64,000 nt of DNA from positions 248,001 through 312,000 of the forward strand of contig JADJQF010000033.1 of assembly GCA_016712885.1 (NCBI GenBank). The letters run 5' to 3'. A program made the position numbers and the translations under genes. How positions within the stretch are numbered: position 1 is the stretch's first letter; each line of letters starts with the position of its first letter. The notes beneath the pieces are model-generated. The model was given only the letters and a program-made list of their open reading frames with translations. It was not told the origin of the DNA and did no database searches. This document shows positions 1 through 8,594 of the stretch, piece after piece. Source of the DNA: Candidatus Flexicrinis proximus. GTDB lineage: Bacteria; Chloroflexota; Anaerolineae; Aggregatilineales; Phototrophicaceae.

Positions 1-810
1 CGCGATCATCGCCGCCGATCCGATCTTGCGCCCGGTGCGGATTTGCAGCAGTGCGACGGCCTCGTTGCCGATAAACCCGACCACCGCCGCCAGCGCCACC
101 CAGCCCAGATTCGTCATCGGCTGGGGGTTAAGCAGCTTTTGCAGCGATTCCCACAGCACAATCGCCGCGCTGATCCCGATCGACAGCACGATCAGGATCC
201 CCGCCACATCTTCCGCACGCCCGTACCCATAGGTGAACCGCCGCGTCGCCGCCCGCCGCGCCAGGTAAAACGCGGCCAGCAGCGGGATCGAATTGAGCGT
301 GTCGCCGATGTTATGCGCTGTATCGGCCAGCAGCGCCACGCTTCCGCTGGCCGCGACGATCACCACCTGCACGACCGTTGCCGCGCCCAGCACCGCCAGC
401 GCGCGCCACACCGTCCGGATCCCTTCCGCGTTGGCATTGAACGCCGGGTCGGCGGTCATCGAGTCGTGGCTGTGGCTGTGAATGTGCAGTACGCCGGCAA
501 TCCAGCCCCACAGCCCCGAGGCATGGGCGTGATCGTGGTCACTCCCGTCCCCGTGGTCATGTCCGTCCTCGTGGGAATGCTCGTGCGGATGGTCATGGTC
601 ATGCCCGTCCTCATGCGAATGCTCGTGCGGATGGTCATGGTCATGCCCATCCTCATGGGGATGCTCGTGCGGGTGGTCGTGGTCATGCCCGTCCTCGTGG
701 GGATGCTCGTGCGGGTGGTCGTGGTCATGCCCGTCCTCGTGGGGATGAGCATGATCATGATCGTGTGGGTGACCATTTCCCTCTGGGAATTTATCGTGCG
801 GCTCACTCAT
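1..810 (-). CDS. CDF-family metal (Zn/Co/Cd) efflux transporter, His-rich, partial
   Basis: Cation diffusion facilitator that would export divalent metal from the cytoplasm by proton antiport. Only the first 270 residues are visible because the gene runs off the left edge. The first ~90 residues are a cytoplasmic His/Asp-rich tail with tandem 14-residue repeats of the type GHDHDHPHEHPHED, a metal-binding region. Transmembrane segments follow, including a stretch ADTAHNIGDTLNS that carries the HxxxD metal-site motif of the family, then ARRAATRRFTYGYGRAEDVA, the conserved post-TM2 loop. Start ATG is the only one before the His tail. The gene is divergent from a Fur-like regulator 81 bp away, which suggests metal-responsive control. 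Family assignment is secure; the metal is inferred. Confidence 0.9.
   Translation of the reverse strand, partial: MSEPHDKFPEGNGHPHDHDHAHPHEDGHDHDHPHEHPHEDGHDHDHPHEHPHEDGHDHDHPHEHSHEDGHDHDHPHEHSHEDGHDHGDGSDHDHAHASGLWGWIAGVLHIHSHSHDSMTADPAFNANAEGIRTVWRALAVLGAATVVQVVIVAASGSVALLADTAHNIGDTLNSIPLLAAFYLARRAATRRFTYGYGRAEDVAGILIVLSIGISAAIVLWESLQKLLNPQPMTNLGWVALAAVVGFIGNEAVALLQIRTGRKIGSAAMIA
552..752. repeat. Tandem 42-bp repeat encoding the His-rich tail
   Basis: About four and a half copies of a 42-bp unit (14 codons) lie head to tail inside the CDF transporter gene. Units differ by scattered third-position changes, so the array is not brand new. The array is in frame and would expand or contract the metal-binding tail without a frameshift. 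Confidence 0.85.
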
Positions 811-891
811 TCTGCATCGCTCCAGCCTGATTCGCGGTATCATCACATCATAGAATCGCGCGGCGGTCCGCGGCGCTTATTGCAAAAAGTG

Positions 892-1170
892 ATGGGCATC
901 GTGTCTCACCAGAAACTCGACTACGAGAGCATACTCCGCCGTTCCGGCCATCGTGTCACTCTCCAGCGTGTCGTCATTCTCGATGCGGTCTGCATGGGGC
1001 AGGGGCGGTCCACGCTCGGCCAGATCGCCTCCGACGTGCGCCGCTCCGCTCCGGACATCGCGCTATCCACCATCTACCGCACCATCAAAGCCTTTACGGA
1101 TGTGGGTCTGATCACGGCGTCGCGCGGTCAGCATGGCGCGCTTGTCTACGATATCGCCCACGAACACTAA
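892..1170 (+). CDS. Short Fur-family winged-helix regulator lacking the C-terminal domain
   Basis: The 92-residue product matches the N-terminal DNA-binding half of Fur/Zur/PerR proteins: RRSGHRVTLQRVVILDAV (helix 1-2) and ALSTIYRTIKAFTDVGLI (recognition helix and wing). Fur proteins are usually 130-150 residues, with a C-terminal dimerisation domain that starts about where this one stops. Here the frame ends at DIAHEH, just where the metal-ligand His cluster would begin, and no continuation is readable in other frames downstream. A GTG nine bases downstream (901) is an alternative start. The open frame extends far upstream but that part is antisense to the CDF gene. It may be a truncated, possibly non-functional regulator; a DNA-binding-only protein is the alternative. 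Confidence 0.65.
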   Translation: MGIVSHQKLDYESILRRSGHRVTLQRVVILDAVCMGQGRSTLGQIASDVRRSAPDIALSTIYRTIKAFTDVGLITASRGQHGALVYDIAHEH

Positions 1171-1224
1171 GCAGGTTGTCCGCTTGAGAGGGGCTCTGTC
1201 ACGCCCCCGACAGAGATATGCCTT

Positions 1225-1328
1225 CCTGCACCTCCCACAGCGATTTTGTGGCGTTCACGCCATAAAGTCACAGATGAGGGGTCGAGGGGCGCAAGTCCCT
1301 CGCAGAGGTGTGGAGGCAGCGCCTCCAC
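1225..1328. repeat. Dispersed hairpin repeat, module 1, copy 1 (minus orientation)
   Basis: Contains the family's inverted-repeat blocks: GTGGAGGCAGCGCCTCCAC, the AGGGGCGCAAGTCCCT block, and a CGATTTTGTGGCG/CGCCATAAAG hairpin. It lies directly downstream of the truncated Fur gene. Confidence 0.8.
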
Positions 1329-1394
1329 GAGCCAGCCCGCAGCAGCCGCCCAAACCGGCGCGCGTTCGTTCTATCTGCTGACTTGAATCGGGCG

Positions 1395-1400
1395 TATAAT
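1395..1400 (+). promoter_or_regulatory. Candidate -10 box (GCGTATAAT) for the TauE/SafE gene
   Basis: A perfect TATAAT preceded by GCG lies 36 bp upstream of the start codon. The same GCGTATAAT form recurs upstream of other genes in this window (6064, 14151). No good -35 hexamer is seen. Confidence 0.45.
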
Positions 1401-1435
1401 CCGCACTCTAGCCTCTAATCCCCCGGCCCTCCCCC

Positions 1436-2194
1436 ATGGATTTCACACTCGCATTCGTCGTGGCCTGCATCCTGATTGGCCTTTCCAAAGGCGGCCTGAT
1501 CGGGCCGATCGGCGGCACGCTTGCGCTGCCGGTGCTCGTACAGGCCAGCTTTGGCGGCCAGCCGATCACCGTCAAGGGTGCGACCGGCGTCCTGCTGTTC
1601 ATGCTGATGATCGGCGACGTCTTCGCCATCCCCGCCTACTGGCGCAAATGGGACTCGCGCTTTCTCTGGCTCACCCTTCCGGCTGCCGTCGCCGGGGTCG
1701 CCTTGGGGACCTGGGTGCTCGTCTCGCTAGACTCGCAGACCCTCAAACGCATCCTCGCGGTCTTGACCTTGCTGGTCATCGCCTACAAGGTCTTCAATGC
1801 CACGCTGGTTCGTTACCTGCGCTCTGCCGCCTACCAGCACCGCAACTGGCACGGCTATTTCGCCGGTCTGGTCAGCGGCATCGGCTCCGCGCTTTCGAAT
1901 ACCGGCGGCCCGCCCATGACCGCCTATCTGCTCCTCCAGAAGCCGACGCCGAGCGCCTTCGTCGGCACGCTGGCCGTCTTTTTCCTGATCGTCAACTGGC
2001 TCAAGGTGCCGGGCTATATCGTTGGCGGAGTCTTTCAGGACCTGCATATCATGGCCGGGACCTGGTGGGCGCTTCTGCTTATCCCGGTCGTCGTGCTTGC
2101 CTGCCGTCCCATCATTCATCGCGTTAACCGCGACCTGTTCGACTGGTTCATGACCGCGCTCCTGTTTGTGGCGGCCATCAGCCTGCTCATGTAA
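1436..2194 (+). CDS. Sulfite exporter TauE/SafE family permease
   Basis: A 252-residue membrane protein with about seven to eight hydrophobic segments and the two-repeat layout of the TauE/SafE family. Family hallmarks are the N-terminal GLSKGGLIGPIGGTLALPVL and, in the second half, SALSNTGGPPMTAYLLLQ. Members move sulfur-containing anions or other organic anions across the inner membrane; the substrate cannot be read from sequence. Length is normal. It stands alone, with its own candidate -10 box, and no strong ribosome-binding site precedes the ATG. Confidence 0.88.
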   Translation: MDFTLAFVVACILIGLSKGGLIGPIGGTLALPVLVQASFGGQPITVKGATGVLLFMLMIGDVFAIPAYWRKWDSRFLWLTLPAAVAGVALGTWVLVSLDSQTLKRILAVLTLLVIAYKVFNATLVRYLRSAAYQHRNWHGYFAGLVSGIGSALSNTGGPPMTAYLLLQKPTPSAFVGTLAVFFLIVNWLKVPGYIVGGVFQDLHIMAGTWWALLLIPVVVLACRPIIHRVNRDLFDWFMTALLFVAAISLLM

Positions 2195-2313
2195 TCGCGG
2201 CCAAACGGCGCGTCCAGCGTCGGCAAACCGTGCCCATTTCCTTACCCGGCAGTCGTTTTCCTGTGCTAAACTTTTATCTAATCTCCGCGTAATCACCCCT
2301 GAAGGCGTATGCG

Positions 2314-3432
2314 ATGTCCGCGCAGTCCGCAGAAGTCAAATCCACCCAGACTATTCCGCAGGTTCCCGGCGAAAAGCACCTGACCGAAGCCGAACGCGCC
2401 GCCATGCGCGCCTATCTTCAGCGCAGTGAGGTCCGCATCAGCACCCAGCACCGCATCGCGACCGCCTTTATCGGCGGGGCAGGGCTGCTTCTGCTCATCC
2501 CGATCTTCCTGCGCGATATCGTCGACGGTGAGCTGACCGTCTTTCTCGAATTGGTCGGCAACCTGTTCCCGGCGTGGGGAAATATCGCCGGCGGTCTGGC
2601 CTCGGCGGTGCTCCTGATCTCGCTGGGCATTCCGCTCGCCCTTTCGCTGGTTATCCCGATGTACGGCGTCTACCTTCTCCTGAAAGACCTCGTACACTTC
2701 TATTTCACACTCTACATGCCGGGTTTCCACCACGAACTCCTCAACCCGACCTTCGCGCTGGGCGGCATCAATTTCAGCCCGGACGAATCGCTTGAGGTCA
2801 AGCACCGTGTGATGAAGTTCCAGTACATCCCCGAGCACATGGACTTCATGATGCCCTTCAGCCTCGGCAAGCGCGAGCTGTATTTCGACAAACTCATCCA
2901 GGAAACCGATGGCGAAGTGCTGCCGAAGTCTCGCAACGTCGCCGATCTGCGCGCCGCCGGCATCATCGACGGCACGACCATCGACGATCAGACCGCCAAT
3001 CACTTCAACGCAGCGTTTGGCCTCGGCCGCGCCCTCGACCGCAATCTGGTTGAAGAAGTCGCCATGACCGAAATGCACCTCGTGCGCAACGTGCTGTATC
3101 TGCGCCGGCTGATGCTGCGCTATGTAAAGACTCTGCTGCTCTTCATCTGGACGACCGTGATCTCGTTTATCATGCTTCCGATGCTGCGTGACGATCGCTT
3201 TTCGGCGCTGTTAATTCTCGCGTTGGGCTATTCGGCGTGGTCGGTGGCGGTTCTGCCTCTGCTGCGCGTCCCGGCCAACTGGCTTTACCGCCACCGCCGC
3301 GACGACCCTCAAACCCACCACCTTGACGCCCAGCTCACGCAGTTGGAATCGCAGGTAGAGGGCTGGTGCCGCCTGTCCATCGCCTCGTCGCTCGTCGCGC
3401 TCGTCTTGGCGCTTCTCACCATTCTCACCTAG
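2314..3432 (+). CDS. Uncharacterised multi-span membrane protein
   Basis: I do not recognise this 372-residue protein. It has a hydrophilic N-terminus (residues 1-48), two to three hydrophobic segments between about 49 and 135 (ATAFIGGAGLLLLIPIFL; SAVLLISLGIPLALSLVIP), a soluble central part (about 140-270) and three more hydrophobic segments near the C-terminus (LLLFIWTTVISFIMLPML; LILALGYSAWSVAVLPLL; LVALVLALLTIL). The soluble part has no recognisable catalytic motif. It precedes a secreted WD40-like protein by 74 bp, so co-transcription is possible. Confidence 0.75.
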   Translation: MSAQSAEVKSTQTIPQVPGEKHLTEAERAAMRAYLQRSEVRISTQHRIATAFIGGAGLLLLIPIFLRDIVDGELTVFLELVGNLFPAWGNIAGGLASAVLLISLGIPLALSLVIPMYGVYLLLKDLVHFYFTLYMPGFHHELLNPTFALGGINFSPDESLEVKHRVMKFQYIPEHMDFMMPFSLGKRELYFDKLIQETDGEVLPKSRNVADLRAAGIIDGTTIDDQTANHFNAAFGLGRALDRNLVEEVAMTEMHLVRNVLYLRRLMLRYVKTLLLFIWTTVISFIMLPMLRDDRFSALLILALGYSAWSVAVLPLLRVPANWLYRHRRDDPQTHHLDAQLTQLESQVEGWCRLSIASSLVALVLALLTILT

Positions 3433-3506
3433 AGTGTGATCGGGAGATGTCGGCTTTTGCCTGCGCCCATAGAACCGTTGCAGTGCCACTCGTCTGGAGG
3501 AGTCCC

Positions 3507-4574
3507 ATGCGTAGGATGATCGTTCTGTTCATGCTGCTGATCTCGGCCTTGCCCGCCTCGGCCCAGTCCACCACCATAGCACATCGTCTCCCGGTTCCGC
3601 TCGCCGGCCCTCAGAGTACGCTCTCGCCCGATGGCGTGACGCTCGCGGTCTTTGAAAACCCGGTAGTCGTCCAAAATGCCGTTACGCTCCTGAACGCCCC
3701 GATCTATCTGGTTGATGTCGTACAGGGCGAACTTGTCGGTATGTTGGGCGGTGTGCAGTCCGACCTCGCTTCTGATGTTGCGTTTTCCCCGGATGGCGCC
3801 TCGCTGGCCTCCATCCACACCAACGGCCAGTTGATTATTTGGGATATCGCCAGTCGTACCGCGCTTGCCGACTATGATTGGCTGCCGATCGGTGGTTCGC
3901 GCGTCGACTTTATGCCGGACGGTAAGACACTGATCCTCTTGTACAATACCGGCGCATTCGGCCAGCAGATGTTTTTTGACCTTGAAACCGGTAGTATCAC
4001 AAACATCCTGTCGATCATGCCCGACACGTATCTCGAGTTCTTGGATACGTCATCGGACATGGCCGTGCGCGGCTCCCGCAGTTTTGCCGCGCAGGCGATC
4101 CTGCCGACCGGCGAAATCGTCGCCGCGACTCAAAACGGCGAAGTGCTCATCTGGAATACGGCTCTCCGTACACCGATCACCATCCAGCCGCCGGCTGAAG
4201 AAGGCCCCATGCGCTTTAACGTTCGCCGCCTTCAGGTCATGAACGATGGCGCGATCTTCTTCTACGATAGCGACGCCGAGCTGTCTGTCCTGCTGACCGC
4301 CGACCGGCAGCGCGTAGAGTACTCGTTCGGCGCCTATGCCTCCGCCCTGTCCGAGGACGGACGCCTCGCCTATTACGACCGCGAAGCTGAGCAGTTCTTT
4401 GTGGCTGACCTGACTCAGGACTCGCCTGAGCCTCAACCCATCCAGCTCGACCTCGGCGATCTCGATGCCAATCCGCAGATCAGCCTGTCGTTCGCGGCCA
4501 ACGGCTATCTGGTCATTTCCGGCTTCCTCAATCTCGACAGCGAAAATGCAATTCTCGTTGTCGATCTAGGCTAA
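3507..4574 (+). CDS. Secreted WD40-like beta-propeller protein
   Basis: A 355-residue product starting at an ATG preceded by GGAGG at 3496-3500. Residues 1-20 (MRRMIVLFMLLISALPASAQ) form a signal peptide with an Ala-x-Ala-type cleavage site. The mature part holds degenerate WD40/propeller blades: VAFSPDGASLASIHTNGQLI followed by IWDIASRT, and EIVAATQNGEVLIWNTALR. Such propellers act as binding scaffolds; no catalytic residue is evident. It ends 9 bp before the lipocalin-fold gene, so the two are probably one operon. The binding partner is unknown. Confidence 0.75.
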   Translation: MRRMIVLFMLLISALPASAQSTTIAHRLPVPLAGPQSTLSPDGVTLAVFENPVVVQNAVTLLNAPIYLVDVVQGELVGMLGGVQSDLASDVAFSPDGASLASIHTNGQLIIWDIASRTALADYDWLPIGGSRVDFMPDGKTLILLYNTGAFGQQMFFDLETGSITNILSIMPDTYLEFLDTSSDMAVRGSRSFAAQAILPTGEIVAATQNGEVLIWNTALRTPITIQPPAEEGPMRFNVRRLQVMNDGAIFFYDSDAELSVLLTADRQRVEYSFGAYASALSEDGRLAYYDREAEQFFVADLTQDSPEPQPIQLDLGDLDANPQISLSFAANGYLVISGFLNLDSENAILVVDLG

Positions 4575-4583
4575 GGGGTTCCG

Positions 4584-5756
4584 ATGCTCAAAGTCGCGTT
4601 TGCGTTTGCTGTGGTGATCGTCGTCGCGCTCATCGGCTTCAGCCTGATTAACGGCGGCTCCGGTGAGTCGATCACAGCCAGCGCGGAGTTTCTTGCCCCG
4701 GATGCGGACGCGAGCCTGTTCGCCCGCGCCGACGCCCCCTATGACTGGGACTTCCCCCGCGATTACGGGTCCCACAACGCTTTCCAGACCGAGTGGTGGT
4801 ACTACACCGGCAACGTCGCTGACGCCGCCGGCCGCCGCTTCGGCTACCAGTTCACCGTCTTCCGCCGTGCCATCGCGCCCGCCAGCGGGGAACCCGCCTC
4901 GGCGTCGGAGTTCCGCACCACCCAGGTCTACATGGCGCACTTCACCCTCAGCGATATCGCCTCCCAGCGCTTCTTCCACGAACAGCGCTTCAGCCGCGGC
5001 GGCGTCGATCTTGCCTTCGCGCTCCCTGACGACAACCAGCCGTCTGCCCCCTATCGTGTCGCCCTGGAGAACTGGCAGGTTCGCGCCGCCGACGCGCCCG
5101 ATACCTTCACGCTCACGGCCTCCAGTACCAACGGCTTCAGTGTCGACTTCACCCTGACCGATCTCAAGGGGCCGGTGCTGCAGGGAGACGCAGGACTCAG
5201 CGCCAAGTCCAGCCTCCCTGGCAGCGCCAGCTACTACTACAGCCAGCCGCGACTCTTGACTGAAGGCACGCTCACCATCGGTGAGCAGGCCTTTACCGTT
5301 TCCGGCGCCACCTGGATGGACCACGAGTTCAGCACCAGCGCGCTCGGCGAAAACGCGCTCGGCTGGGATTGGTTCGGTCTCCACTTCGACGACGGCCGTG
5401 AGTTGATGATCGGTCAGATCCGGCTGCTGGATGGCGGCAAGGAGCCGGCATTCGGTGGCCTGCTGATCGAAACTGACGGCTCGACCCGTTATCTTCCCGC
5501 CGATCAGTTCACGATCACCTCGACCGCCGCCTGGACCAGCCCGCACACCTCCGCGGTCTATCCCTCCGGCTGGCAGATCGAAATCCTGGGTGATGGCGGC
5601 TTCGACTTTGCCGTCACCCCGCTTCAGCCCGACCAGGAACTCTACGATTCTGACCCGTCCTACTGGGAAGGCGCCGTCGCCCTCTCTGGGAGCGTCACCG
5701 GCTATGGCTACGCGGAGCTGACCGGCTATGTCCAGGCCATGACCCGCCGTTTCTAG
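4584..5756 (+). CDS. CrtC/AttH-like lipocalin-fold predicted secreted hydrolase
   Basis: A 390-residue protein with an N-terminal hydrophobic segment (residues 3-24) that anchors or exports it. The family signature FQTEWWYYTGNV occurs at about residues 67-78, followed by FGYQFTVFRRA, and ATWMDHEFSTS and WDWFGLHFDDGRELM in the second half. This double lipocalin-like fold is shared by hydroxyneurosporene synthase (CrtC) and AttH proteins. In non-carotenoid organisms its reaction is unknown, so I call only the family. An AGGGG ribosome-binding site precedes the start, and the gene lies 9 bp after the propeller gene. Confidence 0.82.
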   Translation: MLKVAFAFAVVIVVALIGFSLINGGSGESITASAEFLAPDADASLFARADAPYDWDFPRDYGSHNAFQTEWWYYTGNVADAAGRRFGYQFTVFRRAIAPASGEPASASEFRTTQVYMAHFTLSDIASQRFFHEQRFSRGGVDLAFALPDDNQPSAPYRVALENWQVRAADAPDTFTLTASSTNGFSVDFTLTDLKGPVLQGDAGLSAKSSLPGSASYYYSQPRLLTEGTLTIGEQAFTVSGATWMDHEFSTSALGENALGWDWFGLHFDDGRELMIGQIRLLDGGKEPAFGGLLIETDGSTRYLPADQFTITSTAAWTSPHTSAVYPSGWQIEILGDGGFDFAVTPLQPDQELYDSDPSYWEGAVALSGSVTGYGYAELTGYVQAMTRRF

Positions 5757-6028
5757 GCCATAAGCCGAAGTTCGACCAACAGAGACCACGCTCTGGCTGG
5801 GCAGGGTGTGTTCCTCCTCGCACGTCTGTACGACGAGAAACACGGTGTCTTGTAGGGACGCCATATATGGCGTCCGGATGACAACAGCCCACTGGCTTGG
5901 GTGCGTTATACCCTTTCGACGAGGTTTCACCCCAGACCCCGGCAGAAAATTGCGCTCCCGCACCTCTCAGATGAGGGGTCGGGGGGCGCAAGTCCCTCGC
6001 GAAGGCGTGGAGGCGGCGCCTCCACAAC
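5757..6028. repeat. Composite dispersed repeat: module 2 (inverted) plus module 1
   Basis: Bases 5757-5893 are the reverse complement of the module-2 unit also found at 31705, 44760 and 60905, including its GGACGCCATATATGGCGTCC palindrome. Bases 5920-6028 are module 1, with the CTCAGATGAGGGGTC, GGGCGCAAGTCCC and GTGGAGGCGGCGCCTCCAC blocks. This fills the 417-bp gap between the flanking genes; no gene is seen in it. Confidence 0.85.
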
Positions 6029-6063
6029 TTAGCGGGTTACCCTGCGCGAATTTCCACTTTGCG

Positions 6064-6069
6064 TATAAT
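6064..6069 (+). promoter_or_regulatory. Candidate -10 box (GCGTATAAT) of the WXG100 operon
   Basis: A TATAAT preceded by GCG lies about 105 bp upstream of the WXG100 gene, just outside the repeat element. A convincing -35 hexamer is not visible. Confidence 0.45.
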
Positions 6070-6173
6070 GGGCTTGTATATCGCGGTGTCGCGGCACGGA
6101 ACTCTGAGCGGCCCGCTCGTGTCTCCGTTCCCGTATCTTGCTGCCCGAAACTCGGTTCGAAGGGATTTGACAC

Positions 6174-7118
6174 ATGCCCGGATCGTCCGACAAAATCCAG
6201 GTTCGCTACGGTGATCTGGAGCAGATCGTCCAGACGCTTGTATCGCTGACCGACAGCACAGGTACGCTGCGCACGGGGCTGCTGCACCAGATGGATGTTC
6301 TCCAATCCGGTGGCTGGGTGGGCGGCGGCGCGCAGTCCTTCTTCAGCGAGATGGAACACCTGATGTTCACCGCGCTTGACCGCCTCGAAAATGCGCTGTC
6401 GAATGCCTCCGGCGTCATTCGCCACGCCGCTGATCTGTTCAGCGAGGCCGAACAGCAAACAGCCGCCCTGTTCCGGGGTGAAGGCGGCGGCTTCGGCCCG
6501 TCTGTTTCAGGGATCCTCCGCGAGAACACCGTCCTTCCGGGCGCGAAGTTCGAATTCATCGTCGCGCCCGGGGGTGGCGGCGGCCTGTCCGACTTCGCGA
6601 GTATCAAGGGCGGCGTGAAGTTTGCCGCCGGCCAGCTCATCAAGAACCCGACCCTCATCAGCAATCTGGCCCGCGTCTTTACCGGTGGCGGCAGCGCTGG
6701 CGCCGTCGATGACCTCGTCAGCCTCGGCCGCAAGCTGCATATTGAGCAGGGGCTGGCCCTCGGCGCGAAAGTCGTTGCCGGTGGCGCTGGCGGCCTGATC
6801 GACTTCGCCTTCCTGCCGCCCGACCAGCAGAACGCAGAATCCTTCGGGGTGCAGTTGACCAGCGGCCTGATTCAGGGTGCGGTTACCCTCAACCCCATCG
6901 GCGCCGGCGTGATGCTCGGCAATGGCGTTGTTCAGGTCGGCGGCTCGGTTGTCGCCTGGGGCGGTGAGAAATTCGGCGAAGTGTTCGGCGTCAACACCCA
7001 GGGCTTCGTCGACGGCGTCAAGTCCGTCAAGGACACCCTCAACATCGATAAACACGTCGATACGGTCGTTCAGGGGGTGGTCGACGGTGCCCAATCACTC
7101 ATTGACAGCATATTCTAA
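6174..7118 (+). CDS. WXG100-type protein with a long C-terminal extension
   Basis: The first ~95 residues have the helical-hairpin pattern of ESAT-6/WXG100 proteins, with a W-x-G turn at W48-V49-G50 (SGGWVGGGAQSFFSEM) between two amphipathic helices. WXG100 proteins are usually ~100 residues and leave the cell by type VII (ESX) secretion. Here about 215 extra residues follow, rich in Gly/Ala/Val, with hydrophobic stretches and no motif I recognise as a toxin. RBS AAGGGA precedes the ATG. It leads a three-gene unit with 30-bp spacings. No EccC-type ATPase is in the window, so secretion by ESX is an inference. Confidence 0.75.
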   Translation: MPGSSDKIQVRYGDLEQIVQTLVSLTDSTGTLRTGLLHQMDVLQSGGWVGGGAQSFFSEMEHLMFTALDRLENALSNASGVIRHAADLFSEAEQQTAALFRGEGGGFGPSVSGILRENTVLPGAKFEFIVAPGGGGGLSDFASIKGGVKFAAGQLIKNPTLISNLARVFTGGGSAGAVDDLVSLGRKLHIEQGLALGAKVVAGGAGGLIDFAFLPPDQQNAESFGVQLTSGLIQGAVTLNPIGAGVMLGNGVVQVGGSVVAWGGEKFGEVFGVNTQGFVDGVKSVKDTLNIDKHVDTVVQGVVDGAQSLIDSIF

Positions 7119-7148
7119 TCTTCCGCTCGACCAGAGAAGGATGACCCT

Positions 7149-7919
7149 ATGACCGACGCTCCCGCTCCCGAAGCCGAACCGGCTGCCCTCGTCATTGACC
7201 TGAGCACCGAGGAGCTATCGTTCCTGCTCGAAATGCTTGGCGTGCGTGAAATTCCGGGCTTTGTCTTTGAAACCGAGACCGACGAATTGATCCGGTCGGT
7301 CGTGCGCCACTCTCTCTCCGCGCGTGGCGCTATCGCCCGCGATATCGACGGCGAATGGCGGATCAGCGAACTTGTCGAGGCCGCCATCACTGCCGGCGTC
7401 CGTGCCTCCCGTTACCTCACCGTCCGCCGCGATGGCGCCCCCGCCGAAGACTGGCTCTATATCCTGCCCTCGGTCGTCGTCCAGTACAGCCGTGTCACCG
7501 ACTATGTTCACCGCTTTCAGGCCATTTTTACACCGGAGGGGCTGGTCGAAACACTGGTTGGCCTGCTAGAGTTGGCTCCGCCGGAGTCGGTCGACCCGTT
7601 CAGCGCCATCTATCCGGCAGCTGTGTTCGACTTGCGCCGGCTTGTCCGTGAGGGGCGCGCTGACGATGCCCACCGCGCCGCCGATCGTCTTGGGATCCCC
7701 GACGATTTGCGTGCCGCGCTCATCACACCCATCGGCTACGCCGCTTTGTCGGCCTCGGCGGTTCGGGGTGGGCGCGCACTCGTCATGGGCGGGCTGGTCG
7801 TCGCCGTCGCTCAGCAGGGGCAGTATTGGCTGCTTGCGCCGATGGGCGACTCGGTTCGTGCCGACAAGTCTGATTCGTCTGAGGCGATCCGCCGCATTGG
7901 CGATCTGCTTCAAGCCTGA
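7149..7919 (+). CDS. Uncharacterised protein next to WXG100 (possibly EspG-like)
   Basis: A 256-residue soluble protein I cannot assign firmly. Visible features are an acidic N-terminus with DLSTEELSFLLEMLGVREIP, an Arg/Ala-rich helix (VRRSLSARG-like region at about residues 55-75) and a C-terminal strand-rich half ending RIGDLLQA. Size, position after a WXG protein and the opening helix recall ESX secretion-associated EspG chaperones, but that is a resemblance, not a match to a defined motif. An AAGGATG ribosome-binding site precedes the start. It is 30 bp from each neighbour, so it is very likely co-transcribed. Confidence 0.6.
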   Translation: MTDAPAPEAEPAALVIDLSTEELSFLLEMLGVREIPGFVFETETDELIRSVVRHSLSARGAIARDIDGEWRISELVEAAITAGVRASRYLTVRRDGAPAEDWLYILPSVVVQYSRVTDYVHRFQAIFTPEGLVETLVGLLELAPPESVDPFSAIYPAAVFDLRRLVREGRADDAHRAADRLGIPDDLRAALITPIGYAALSASAVRGGRALVMGGLVVAVAQQGQYWLLAPMGDSVRADKSDSSEAIRRIGDLLQA

Positions 7920-7949
7920 CCCGCTGAACGGTCTTGATAAGGATGTGAT

Positions 7950-8594
7950 ATGCGCTTAACCGATTACACACGGGTTCTCGTTCGCCGCTGGTGGGTGATC
8001 CTCCTGCTGACCGTTCTCGCGGCCGCCGGTACGTATGTGTTGAGCAGCCGTCAGCCGGCCGAATACCGCTCGACTCAGCTCGTCCTGATCCAGCCCTCGC
8101 GCGCCGATTTTGGCTTGACCGAGGCCGGCCGCCTGCTCCTCAATTCGATGGTGGTCTACCTCAACAGCTCGATCATCGCCCAGCAGATCATCGACGACCT
8201 TCAGCTCACTACCACGTCTGACGCGCTCTTGAGCAAGGTCACGCTTGCCCCGGACACGCTGCGGCTCGTCGTCCAGATCGACGTGGACAGCACGGATATC
8301 GAGACCGGCGAAGCGGTCGCTGAAGAATGGGGCAGGGCGCTGATCGACTATCGCAACCGCCAGAATCAGACTGTCGCCCGCGAAGACCGCGTGCTGGCCA
8401 TGCTGCCGGATAAGCCATCGACCTCGCAGGTCGCGCCGCAGCCGGTGCTGTTAACCGTCGCCGCCGCAGTGTTAGGGTTAATACTGGGGATCGCGCTGGC
8501 CTTTGCGCTCGACTTTATCGAGAGCGCCGTCATCCGCCGCCGCGAAGATTTCGCCGCCGGCGATCTGCCGCTGCTGGCCGCTATTCCGAAGTAG
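7950..8594 (+). CDS. Wzz/YveK-like polysaccharide chain-length determinant membrane protein
   Basis: This 214-residue protein has the Wzz topology: a TM segment near the N-terminus (VLVRRWWVILLLTVLAAAGTYVL) after the typical MRLTDYTRVLVRRWW start, a periplasmic domain of about 125 residues, and a second TM near the C-terminus (LLTVAAAVLGLILGIALAFALDFI). Family members regulate chain length or export of surface polysaccharide. No tyrosine-kinase domain is fused, and no glycosyltransferases adjoin it. Its 3' end overlaps the 3' end of lspA on the other strand by 14 bp. The link to the WXG100 pair is positional only. Confidence 0.75.
   Translation: MRLTDYTRVLVRRWWVILLLTVLAAAGTYVLSSRQPAEYRSTQLVLIQPSRADFGLTEAGRLLLNSMVVYLNSSIIAQQIIDDLQLTTTSDALLSKVTLAPDTLRLVVQIDVDSTDIETGEAVAEEWGRALIDYRNRQNQTVAREDRVLAMLPDKPSTSQVAPQPVLLTVAAAVLGLILGIALAFALDFIESAVIRRREDFAAGDLPLLAAIPK

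Noticed and set aside
552..752. Possible CRISPR array from regular 42-bp repeats
   Set aside because: There are no spacers; units are contiguous, coding and in frame.
43..891. N-terminal extension of the Fur-like frame
   Set aside because: It is the antisense of the CDF exporter, including its His-tail repeats; the winged helix starts only at about 892.
7149..7919. Firm EspG assignment
   Set aside because: Only size, neighbourhood and an opening helix suggest it; no defining motif could be confirmed by eye.
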